Source: Candidatus Nitrotoga sp. CP45 | Lineage (GTDB): Bacteria; Bacteroidota; Bacteroidia; Flavobacteriales; Flavobacteriaceae | Assembly: GCA_943329165.2 (NCBI GenBank) | Contig: CALQCV020000121.1 | Span: 1 to 6,413 of the forward strand | Reading direction: 5' to 3' | DNA: 6,413 nt | Part shown: one piece after another, positions 1 to 5,509 of the stretch | How positions within the stretch are numbered: position 1 is the stretch's first letter | Layout: the number at the start of each line of letters is the position of its first letter | Notes under the pieces: generated by a model | What the model was told of the DNA's origin: nothing | What the model saw: the letters and a program-made list of their open reading frames with translations, nothing else | The model's database searches: none | Translations under genes and position numbers: made by a program

Positions 1-27
1 TCATTTTTAGCGCAAGAAAAATACAAA

Positions 28-675
28 ATGTTTCTCGAAAATACAGTAAATCATAAAGAACAATTTGGTTGGATTGAAGTCATCTGCGGTTCGATGTTTT
101 CGGGTAAAACTGAAGAGCTCATCCGAAGGTTAAAAAGAGCACAATTCGCCAAACAAAAAGTAGAAATTTTCAAACCATCTATCGATACACGATATGACGA
201 GGAAATGGTAGTTTCGCACAACAAAAACGAAATCCGATCATCGCCGGTTCCTGCAGCTGCAAATATTAGAATTTTGGCGCAAGGTTGCGATGTTGTTGGT
301 ATTGATGAGGCTCAATTTTTTGATGATGAAATTGTGGCGGTTTGCAATGACTTAGCAAACTCCGGCATTCGGGTAATTGTAGCAGGATTAGACATGGATT
401 TTAAAGGAAATCCTTTTGGACCAATGCCCGCCTTAATGGCAACCGCAGAATATGTTACCAAAGTTCATGCGGTTTGTACACACACCGGAAACTTGGCAAA
501 TTATAGTTTTAGGAAAAATGACAACGATAAATTGGTCATGCTGGGTGAAACTGAAGAATATGAACCATTAAGCCGAGCAGCCTACTTTAATGCCATGCGC
601 CAAAATATGATTGTAAAAGATCCCGAACATTTATTAGACGACCCGAGCGCCAGCAAATTGGCGAAGCAAAAATAA
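28..675 (+). CDS. tdk: Thymidine kinase (type II family)
   Basis: Cytoplasmic salvage enzyme that phosphorylates thymidine to dTMP with ATP. The 215-residue protein has the P-loop GSMFSGKT at residues 21-28, the DEAQF motif at 93-97 with the probable catalytic base Glu94, the conserved [11 protein letters not shown] stretch at 120-130, and the thymidine-binding lasso region YEPLSRAAY at 178-186. Type II thymidine kinases normally carry a structural zinc held by two Cys pairs. Here only Cys150 remains of the first pair (CTHTG), and the second pair is replaced by Ser182 and Ala185. I recall the same loss in other Bacteroidetes, so it is probably a lineage trait and not damage. The ATG start gives about 15 residues before the core beta strand and has an A-rich leader without a Shine-Dalgarno site. 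The stop lies 9 bases before the murF-alr start. The promoter is probably left of the window; bases 1-27 show no clear -7 box. Family and function are near certain. Confidence 0.97.
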   Translation: MFLENTVNHKEQFGWIEVICGSMFSGKTEELIRRLKRAQFAKQKVEIFKPSIDTRYDEEMVVSHNKNEIRSSPVPAAANIRILAQGCDVVGIDEAQFFDDEIVAVCNDLANSGIRVIVAGLDMDFKGNPFGPMPALMATAEYVTKVHAVCTHTGNLANYSFRKNDNDKLVMLGETEEYEPLSRAAYFNAMRQNMIVKDPEHLLDDPSASKLAKQK

Positions 676-684
676 ATCCTACTC

Positions 685-3159
685 TTGATACTAACCATCC
701 GCAATATTGTTCCGATCATTAAAGCCCAGTGGGTTGGGCAAAGTAATACCGCTATTGTTGAATATATTTCCATTGATAGTCGTTCTTTACAAAATGATGA
801 GAATACATTGTTCTTTGCTATTTCGGGACCAAATCACGATGGACATTCCTTTATAGAAGAACTTATTCAGAAAGGAGTTCGATATTTTGTAGTAACCAAA
901 ATTCCTGATAATGTTACTGGAAAAGCTGATTTTTTAGTTGTTGAAAATACACTTGATGCCTTACAAAAATTTGCTGCTTTTTATCGAAGCCAATTTGACT
1001 TTCCTGTAATTGGAATAACGGGAAGCAATGGCAAAACTATCATCAAAGAATGGCTGAACTTTCTTTTAAGCCCGGATTACAATATTATCCGAAGTCCAAA
1101 AAGTTACAACTCGCAAGTTGGTGTGCCGCTTTCTATTTTAGGCATAAACGAAAAGCACAATTTGGGCATATTTGAGGCCGGAATTTCCATGATGCAGGAA
1201 ATGGAAAAATTGCAAAAAGTTATTCAACCAACGATTGGGATTTTATCCAACATTGGTACGGCACATGATGAAGGATTTAGTAGCGTTGCCGAAAAAATTA
1301 AAGAAAAACTAAAACTTTTTGTTTCGGTAAACGTGTTGATCCTAAATAAAAACAAAACCATCTGTGCTTTTGTTAATCCAAAAATAAAACTCTTTAGCTG
1401 GTGCTCTGACGATAAAAGTGCTGATGTTTTTATTACGAAAAAAAACATAAGTGAACTAACCGAATTACAAGTTACTTATAAAGGAGATACATTCCCGATT
1501 ACTATTCCGTTTCAGGACCAGGCTTCGGTGGAAAACGCGATTCATTGCATGATGGTGATGTTGTATTTAGGATACAATCACACCGTTATTCAAACGAGAA
1601 TGGCGCATCTATATCCTGTGGAAATGCGCTTAAAAGTGAAAAACGGAATTTACAATTGTACCCTTATTGACGACAGCTACAGTTCCGATTTTCAATCGTT
1701 GAAAATTGCTTTGGATTTTTTAGAAAATCAAAAACAACACAAAAAGAAAACCATCATTCTTTCCGATATTTTTCAAAGTGGATTGAGCAATGAAGCCTTG
1801 TATTCTCAAGTTTCTCAGTTGATTATTTCAAATAAAATTACCCGTGTAATAGGCATTGGCAAAACCATTTCGCAGTTTAAAAATAAATTCATCAATTGTG
1901 ATACCTTTGAAAATGTAACCGAATTTATGGATGCTTTTGACGACCTGAATTTTGAAAATCAAACCATCTTAATCAAAGGCGCGCGCGATTTTAATTTTGA
2001 GAAAATTGTGGCTATACTTGAAGAGAAAACACATGAAACCGTATTGGAAATTAACCTCAATGCCATTAGTCACAATCTGAATTTTTTCAAATCCAAATTA
2101 AAACCAAAAACCAAAATGATGGTAATGGTCAAGGCGTTTGGCTATGGAAATGGTGGTTTTGAAATTGCAAAATTACTCGAACATCACAAAGTAGATTATC
2201 TTGGTGTGGCTTTCGCCGACGAAGGAATTTCGTTGAAAAATGCGGGAATTTCAGTTCCAATTATGGTATTAAATCCAGAAACAACAAGTTTTGCTGCCAT
2301 TATTCAACATCATTTAGAGCCAGAAATTTATTCTATAAAAGGATTAAAAGCTTTTTTGAAAATTGCCGAACAAAAGAAATTAAAACACTTTCCAATTCAT
2401 ATTAAAATCGATACCGGAATGCATCGTTTGGGTTTTGAAGAAGAAAATTTAGAAGATTTAATTGAGATTCTAAAAGGAAACGAAACCGTACAAATTAAAA
2501 GCGTCTTATCCCATATGGCAACCAGTGACGATTTGCATCAGGATGCGTTTTCGAAATCTCAAATTACTTTATTTGAAAAATTGTCTTCAAGACTGCAAAC
2601 AGAATTAAACGTGAAACCACCCGAGCCAACGGCGAACGGAGCGAAGCTAATTAGACATATTCTAAACACTTCTGGAATCACAAATTATCCCGAAGCACAA
2701 TACGACATGGTTCGTCTAGGTATTGGTTTGTATGGAATTTCCAATGATACAGATGAACAAAAAGAACTGGAAAATGTTGGCACTTTAAAATCGGTGATTT
2801 CTCAAATCAGAACTATCGAAGCGAATGAAAGCGTTGGGTATGGTCGGAGATTTATTGCGAATGCAACAACTAAAATTGCCACGATTCCTATTGGCTACGC
2901 CGATGGCATTCGCAGAGGTTGGGGCAATGGTGTTGGTTATGTACTAATCAATAATAAACAAGCCAAAATTGTTGGCAGTGTTTGCATGGACATGCTAATG
3001 GTTGATGTAACTGACATTGATTGCAAGGAAGGAAATATGGTTATTATTTTTGGTGAAAACCCAACCGTAAATTTTATGGCTAAGCAACTAAACACTATTC
3101 CGTATGAAATTTTGACCAGTATTTCACAACGTGTGAAAAGAGTTTTTTACAGAGAATAG
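685..3159 (+). CDS. murF-alr: Bifunctional UDP-MurNAc-tripeptide:D-Ala-D-Ala ligase / alanine racemase
   Basis: An 824-residue fusion of two cytoplasmic peptidoglycan enzymes. Residues 1 to about 448 are a MurF ligase, which adds D-Ala-D-Ala to the UDP-MurNAc-tripeptide: ATP loop GITGSNGKT (110-118), YNSQVGVPL (141-149), metal-binding Glu164 in the FEAG segment, NIGTAH (189-194), NA pair (284-285), and the C-terminal domain motif IDDSYSSD (328-335). Residues about 451-824 are a PLP-dependent alanine racemase that supplies D-Ala: cofactor Lys483 in VKAFGYGNG, Lys574 and Arg581 in KIDTGMHRLGF, Arg677 in MVRLGIGLYG, catalytic Tyr719 in GYGRRF, and CMDM at 768-770. Such fusions are known in Bacteroidetes. 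The start is a TTG; the tdk stop TAA lies in the same frame 12 bases upstream, there is no ATG before codon 169, and MurF homology begins at once, so TTG685 is the only reasonable start. Residues 645-655 look inserted relative to the usual racemase sequence. Translational coupling to tdk is likely. Confidence 0.95.
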   Translation: MILTIRNIVPIIKAQWVGQSNTAIVEYISIDSRSLQNDENTLFFAISGPNHDGHSFIEELIQKGVRYFVVTKIPDNVTGKADFLVVENTLDALQKFAAFYRSQFDFPVIGITGSNGKTIIKEWLNFLLSPDYNIIRSPKSYNSQVGVPLSILGINEKHNLGIFEAGISMMQEMEKLQKVIQPTIGILSNIGTAHDEGFSSVAEKIKEKLKLFVSVNVLILNKNKTICAFVNPKIKLFSWCSDDKSADVFITKKNISELTELQVTYKGDTFPITIPFQDQASVENAIHCMMVMLYLGYNHTVIQTRMAHLYPVEMRLKVKNGIYNCTLIDDSYSSDFQSLKIALDFLENQKQHKKKTIILSDIFQSGLSNEALYSQVSQLIISNKITRVIGIGKTISQFKNKFINCDTFENVTEFMDAFDDLNFENQTILIKGARDFNFEKIVAILEEKTHETVLEINLNAISHNLNFFKSKLKPKTKMMVMVKAFGYGNGGFEIAKLLEHHKVDYLGVAFADEGISLKNAGISVPIMVLNPETTSFAAIIQHHLEPEIYSIKGLKAFLKIAEQKKLKHFPIHIKIDTGMHRLGFEEENLEDLIEILKGNETVQIKSVLSHMATSDDLHQDAFSKSQITLFEKLSSRLQTELNVKPPEPTANGAKLIRHILNTSGITNYPEAQYDMVRLGIGLYGISNDTDEQKELENVGTLKSVISQIRTIEANESVGYGRRFIANATTKIATIPIGYADGIRRGWGNGVGYVLINNKQAKIVGSVCMDMLMVDVTDIDCKEGNMVIIFGENPTVNFMAKQLNTIPYEILTSISQRVKRVFYRE
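2617..2647. repeat. GC-rich in-frame insert within the racemase domain
   Basis: A 31-base stretch with 22 G/C (71%) inside a strongly AT-rich gene. It encodes residues 645-655 (PPEPTANGAKL), just before the conserved IRHILNTSG segment. From memory of related racemases, the sequence usually runs almost directly from a KP pair into IRH, so about ten residues look extra. The stretch shares the heptamer ACCCGAG with the GC-rich insert in the TonB receptor gene at 5772-5778. It may be repeat DNA captured in frame on a surface loop. This is an inference from composition and remembered homologues. Confidence 0.45.
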
Positions 3160-3187
3160 TTTAATGATGTTAAAATTTTAATTAATT

Positions 3188-3195
3188 TAGTTTTC
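3188..3195 (+). promoter_or_regulatory. Weak candidate -7 box for mscL
   Basis: TAGTTTTC matches seven of the eight positions of the Bacteroidetes -7 element (TAnnTTTG), differing at the last base, about 26 bases before the mscL start. The overlapping TAATTTAG at 3183-3190 also has one mismatch. No clear TTG -33 element is seen. The alr-mscL gap (62 bases) has no terminator, so mscL may simply be read through from upstream. Confidence 0.25.
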
Positions 3196-3221
3196 TATTA
3201 ACCAATAAACCAACGACAATT

Positions 3222-3638
3222 ATGGGACTTTTTAGCGATTTCAAAGCGTCTTTAATGAAAGGCGATGTGTTAAGTTTAGCAACAGCGGTTGTAATCGGTG
3301 CTGCTTTCGGAAAAATTGTAGGTTCTGCTGTAGATGATCTTATAATGCCTGTAGTAGGTTTAATTACGGGCGGAATTGATTTTACTACAAAATTTATTGC
3401 ATTAAACGGTCAGTCATATGAAAATTTAGACGCTGCCAAAAAAGCGGGAGCTTCAGTTATGACTTACGGTAATTTTGTTCAGGCTGTGATTAATTTTATA
3501 ATCATTTCTTTCTTTATTTTCATTGTTTTACGAGCGGCTGAAAAAGCTAAAAAGAAAGAAGAAGCCGCCCCTCCTGCTCCAGCTGGGCCTAGTCAGGAAG
3601 AATTACTTACTCAAATCAGAGATTTGTTGAAAAAATAA
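3222..3638 (+). CDS. mscL: Large-conductance mechanosensitive channel MscL
   Basis: Inner-membrane channel, a pentamer in studied homologues, that opens under high membrane tension and releases solutes during osmotic downshock. The 138-residue protein is of normal family length. It starts with the amphipathic N-terminal helix ([15 protein letters not shown]), then the pore-lining TM1 at about 15-48 with the signature [13 protein letters not shown] (23-35) and [16 protein letters not shown] (39-54). A periplasmic loop follows (about 55-82), then TM2 at about 83-104 and a charged cytoplasmic stretch KAKKKEE (108-114). A Pro/Ala-rich linker precedes a final helix (about 124-138) that fits the usual C-terminal bundle. 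The ATG start is supported by the conserved N-terminus; the leader is A-rich without a Shine-Dalgarno site. It lies 62 bases after murF-alr with no terminator between, and is followed by a strong terminator, so it is probably the last gene of that unit. Confidence 0.97.
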   Translation: MGLFSDFKASLMKGDVLSLATAVVIGAAFGKIVGSAVDDLIMPVVGLITGGIDFTTKFIALNGQSYENLDAAKKAGASVMTYGNFVQAVINFIIISFFIFIVLRAAEKAKKKEEAAPPAPAGPSQEELLTQIRDLLKK

Positions 3639-3665
3639 TACCGCTACATTATATATTCTAATTTA

Positions 3666-3684
3666 TACTGAACTTGTTTCAGTA
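3666..3684. repeat. Short perfect hairpin after mscL
   Basis: TACTGAA (3666-3672) pairs perfectly with TTCAGTA (3678-3684) around a five-base loop, directly before the mscL terminator. Palindromes built on CTGAA/TTCAG with a CTTGT-like centre are, as I recall, scattered through flavobacterial intergenic regions, so this is probably a copy of such a repeat that may help stabilise the mRNA 3' end. Confidence 0.6.
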
Positions 3685-3686
3685 CC

Positions 3687-3720
3687 AAACCGCTTCTTAA
3701 TTGAGGCGGTTTTTCTTTTT
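3687..3720 (+). terminator. Intrinsic terminator after mscL
   Basis: AAACCGCTTC (3687-3696) pairs with GAGGCGGTTT (3703-3712), a ten-base stem with one G-T pair, around the loop TTAATT. The run TTTTCTTTTT (3711-3720) overlaps the end of the stem. It begins 49 bases after the mscL stop and ends the tdk/murF-alr/mscL block. Confidence 0.9.
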
Positions 3721-3756
3721 AGTAGCACAACATTTATCTTATTCAGGTCGTTTCCT

Positions 3757-3808
3757 CCCGCTATCCGCTATATCTTTTTTTTTAAAAAAGGATACCGCTC
3801 CTATCGGG
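3757..3808. repeat. Large imperfect palindrome, probable dispersed flavobacterial repeat
   Basis: Two arms of about 25 bases (roughly 3757-3781 and 3784-3808) are inverted copies at about 18 positions, with CCCG at one end, CGGG at the other and a T-run/A-run centre (3775-3789). Sequences with CCCGCTATCCGC on one side and CTATCGGGGC on the other recur between genes in Flavobacterium genomes, as far as I recall. It encodes no protein and lies between the mscL terminator and the asd promoter. A genome-wide count would settle whether it is a dispersed element. Confidence 0.55.
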
Positions 3809-3849
3809 GCTAGTTAGAAACTATGCGCATTTCCTGTCTTTTTTCTTTC

Positions 3850-3866
3850 TTCTATATTCTATATTC
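3850..3866 (+). repeat. 7-bp tandem repeat in a pyrimidine-rich tract upstream of asd
   Basis: TTCTATA occurs twice in tandem followed by a partial third copy (TTC), inside a tract (about 3830-3873) made almost wholly of T and C on the + strand. It sits about 12 bases upstream of the asd -7 box, where the -33 element would be expected, so changes in copy number could alter promoter spacing. Confidence 0.6.
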
Positions 3867-3877
3867 TTTTTTCTACA

Positions 3878-3885
3878 TACTTTTG
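3878..3885 (+). promoter_or_regulatory. Promoter -7 box for asd
   Basis: TACTTTTG is an exact match to the Bacteroidetes -7 element TAnnTTTG recognised by their primary sigma factor. It lies 36 bases before the asd ATG, which predicts a transcript start near 3890 and a short A/T-rich leader of about 30 bases. No clear TTG -33 element is present; the region holds the TTCTATA tandem repeat instead. The upstream terminator at 3687-3720 also argues that asd needs its own promoter. Confidence 0.7.
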
Positions 3886-3921
3886 TACTTCAAAAATTTA
3901 TAAATTGATAAACATAAAAAT

Positions 3922-4911
3922 ATGAAAGTTGCTGTTGTTGGCGCAACCGGAATGGTTGGCGAAGTAATGCTTAAAGTTTTAGCTGAAAGAAATTTTCCTG
4001 TAACGGAATTAATTCCTGTTGCTTCTGAAAAATCTGTTGGTAAGGAAATTGAATTCAAAGGAAAAAAATATAAAGTAGTTGGTCTTCAAACCGCTGTTGA
4101 TATGAAAGCGGATATTGCTTTGTTTTCGGCTGGTGGAGAAACGTCTTTAGCTTGGGCGCCAAAATTTGCCGAAGCAGGAACAACTGTTATCGATAACTCT
4201 TCAGCATGGCGAATGGATCCAACTAAAAAATTGGTAGTTCCAGAAATCAACGCTTCCGAATTAACTGCAGCAGATAAAATAATCGCGAATCCTAACTGTT
4301 CAACCATTCAAATGGTAATGGTTTTGGCGCCATTGCATAAAAAATACAACATCAAGAGGGTGATTGTTTCTACCTACCAATCCATCACAGGAACGGGAGT
4401 AAAAGCCGTAAAACAATTAGAAAATGAATATGCCGGAGTTCAAGGTGAGATGGCGTATAAATACCAAATTCATAGAAATGCTATTCCGCAATGCGACAGT
4501 TTTGAAGATAATGGTTACACCAAAGAAGAAATGAAATTAGTGCGCGAAACCCAAAAAATTATTGGTGATAAATCGATTGCCGTTACAGCAACCGCTATTA
4601 GAATTCCAGTTGTTGGTGGTCATAGTGAGGCCGTGAATGTTGAGTTTTTAAATGATTTTGATGTAAATGAAGTCCGCAACATTTTGCACCATACCGATGG
4701 CGTAACCGTTCAGGATAATAATGATACGTTTACGTATCCGATGCCATTGTATGCACAAGGAAAAGATGATGTATTTGTAGGCCGAATTCGTCGTGATGAA
4801 AGTCAACCAAACTCTTTGAATATGTGGATTGTTTCCGATAATTTAAGAAAAGGAGCTGCAACAAATACGATTCAAATTGCTGAATATTTAGTAGCAAATA
4901 ATTTGGTTTAA
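3922..4911 (+). CDS. asd: Aspartate-semialdehyde dehydrogenase
   Basis: Cytoplasmic NADPH-dependent enzyme that reduces beta-aspartyl phosphate to aspartate semialdehyde, the branch point to lysine/diaminopimelate, threonine and methionine. The 329-residue protein is of normal length. It shows the Rossmann loop GATGMVG (7-13), substrate-binding SSAWRMD (93-99), the active-site cysteine Cys126 in NPNCSTIQ (123-130), Gln153 in STYQSITGTG, and IRIPVVGGHSEAV (226-238) containing substrate-binding Arg227 and the general base His234. The C-terminal helix with GAATNTIQIAEYL returns to the NADP domain as in the family. The ATG start falls immediately before the first beta strand. The gene has its own promoter and is closed by an inverted repeat plus T-run, so it appears to be a single-gene unit. 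Through diaminopimelate its product serves the same peptidoglycan pathway as MurF-Alr. Confidence 0.97.
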   Translation: MKVAVVGATGMVGEVMLKVLAERNFPVTELIPVASEKSVGKEIEFKGKKYKVVGLQTAVDMKADIALFSAGGETSLAWAPKFAEAGTTVIDNSSAWRMDPTKKLVVPEINASELTAADKIIANPNCSTIQMVMVLAPLHKKYNIKRVIVSTYQSITGTGVKAVKQLENEYAGVQGEMAYKYQIHRNAIPQCDSFEDNGYTKEEMKLVRETQKIIGDKSIAVTATAIRIPVVGGHSEAVNVEFLNDFDVNEVRNILHHTDGVTVQDNNDTFTYPMPLYAQGKDDVFVGRIRRDESQPNSLNMWIVSDNLRKGAATNTIQIAEYLVANNLV

Positions 4912-4935
4912 TTAACTGCCTGTACTTCTGATTTA

Positions 4936-5008
4936 TTAGCCACGAATTACACTAATTTCCGCAAAATAATTTGTGCTAATTTGTGTAATTTATGGCTAAC
5001 TTTTTTTT
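4936..5008 (+). terminator. Long inverted repeat with T-run ending asd
   Basis: Arms 4936-4957 and 4978-4999 form 22 pairs: 19 Watson-Crick, one G-T and two mismatches. The outer arms are TTAGCCA and TGGCTAA, and the 20-base centre can form a small inner hairpin. Eight Ts follow (5001-5008), so it should work as an intrinsic terminator for asd. The core GCCACGAATTACAC and its inverse are, from memory, a common intergenic repeat in Flavobacteria. The right arm has drifted (TTTATGGC where TTCGTGGC would pair fully). Confidence 0.75.
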
Positions 5009-5030
5009 AAAAATAATTTGTTGGCTTTTT

Positions 5031-5048
5031 ACAAATCATAAAATTTGT
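5031..5048. promoter_or_regulatory. Palindrome upstream of the small His-rich protein gene, possible operator
   Basis: ACAAAT (5031-5036) and ATTTGT (5043-5048) are perfect inverted repeats with a six-base spacer; another ATTTGT lies at 5016-5021. The pair sits about 35-50 bases upstream of the -7 box at 5081-5088, a position suited to a regulator. In such AT-rich DNA a six-base match can be chance, and no known regulator motif is recognised. Confidence 0.25.
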
Positions 5049-5080
5049 TAAAATCAAACTGTTTTTCTTTAGTGTTGACT

Positions 5081-5088
5081 TACATTTG
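5081..5088 (+). promoter_or_regulatory. Promoter -7 box for the small protein/TonB receptor unit
   Basis: TACATTTG exactly matches the Bacteroidetes -7 element TAnnTTTG. It ends only six bases before the ATG at 5095, so transcription should begin at or within a base or two of the start codon, giving a leaderless or nearly leaderless mRNA. A T-rich stretch (5061-5070) lies near the -33 position but no clean TTG is seen there. The terminator at 4936-5008 separates this unit from asd. Confidence 0.6.
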
Positions 5089-5094
5089 CTCTTC

Positions 5095-5448
5095 ATGAAA
5101 AAAAGATTTCTCATAGTAAATTCAATCATGGGATTAGTGGTATTACTTGCAATACTGCTTCAGTCTTTTGATGCTATTGGCCATTTGGAAAAACAATTTT
5201 CAGAAAAACAATGCTACCACAACTACCATCATCACAAAACCGAAATCACTCACGCGCACGAAGGATTTGATCATTGTTTTACTTGTGAATTTACTTTTAG
5301 CAGTTTTATTTCGCCTTCTAAACTAACTTTTAGCCCGGAAAAAGTTGAAGTTGACTTTAAATATTCCCCTTATTATTCCGAAGAAATTAATCAATTTTTC
5401 AGAGGAAGTCTATTCTCACTTCGAGCACCACCAAGTTTTATTGTTTAA
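5095..5448 (+). CDS. Small His-rich CxxC membrane or exported protein, DUF2946-like
   Basis: A 117-residue protein with no named function. It begins MKKRFLIVNS followed by one hydrophobic segment (about 5-24), either a signal peptide or a membrane anchor; no classic cleavage site is clear. The rest should face the periplasm. Residues 30-64 hold eight His and three Cys, including HHH (45-47), THAH (52-55) and HCFTC (60-64), which looks like a metal site. It ends SLRAPPSFIV; a short tail with an APP motif after a CxxC domain recalls the DUF2946 family, whose genes often sit beside TonB-dependent metal receptors. ATG5095 is chosen over an in-frame TTG at 5086 because that codon lies inside the -7 box. 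It is 61 bases from the receptor gene, probably in one transcript. A role in metal sensing or handling is inferred from composition and context only. Confidence 0.8.
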   Translation: MKKRFLIVNSIMGLVVLLAILLQSFDAIGHLEKQFSEKQCYHNYHHHKTEITHAHEGFDHCFTCEFTFSSFISPSKLTFSPEKVEVDFKYSPYYSEEINQFFRGSLFSLRAPPSFIV

Positions 5449-5463
5449 ACAAAATTATTTCAA

Positions 5464-5478
5464 CCGAAATAGCTTCGG
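5464..5478. other. Short hairpin between the small gene and the receptor gene
   Basis: CCGAA (5464-5468) and TTCGG (5474-5478) form a five-base perfect stem with a five-base loop in the 61-base gap. No T-run follows, so it is not a terminator. It might tune the ratio of the two products, but may be chance. Confidence 0.3.
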
Positions 5479-5509
5479 CCAAGTATTTATTTATCAATAA
5501 AATCATTTT

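Noticed and set aside
1..27. Upstream gene fragment or promoter before tdk
   Set aside because: Too short to assign; no TAnnTTTG box on either strand and no recognisable coding end.
582..773. Minus-strand open frame of 63 codons across the tdk/murF-alr junction
   Set aside because: It lies opposite two conserved genes, has no recognisable domain and is explained as a shadow of their coding strand.
1224..1448. Minus-strand open frame of 74 codons inside murF-alr
   Set aside because: Fully opposite the conserved MurF domain, Phe/Ser-rich as expected from the complement of AT-rich coding DNA.
3639..3921. Possible small RNA or tRNA gene in the mscL-asd gap
   Set aside because: No tRNA fold was found; the hairpins are explained as a terminator and repeats, and no independent promoter is seen upstream of them.
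3873..4058. Minus-strand open frame over the asd promoter and start
   Set aside because: Most of it is antisense to the asd N-terminus; no start context or homology.
4086..4307. Minus-strand open frame of 73 codons inside asd
   Set aside because: Antisense to the conserved core of asd; no protein features.
5086..5094. TTG start for the small His-rich protein, three codons upstream of the ATG
   Set aside because: The TTG is part of the -7 promoter box, so it would probably not be in the transcript; ATG5095 gives a normal MKKR start.
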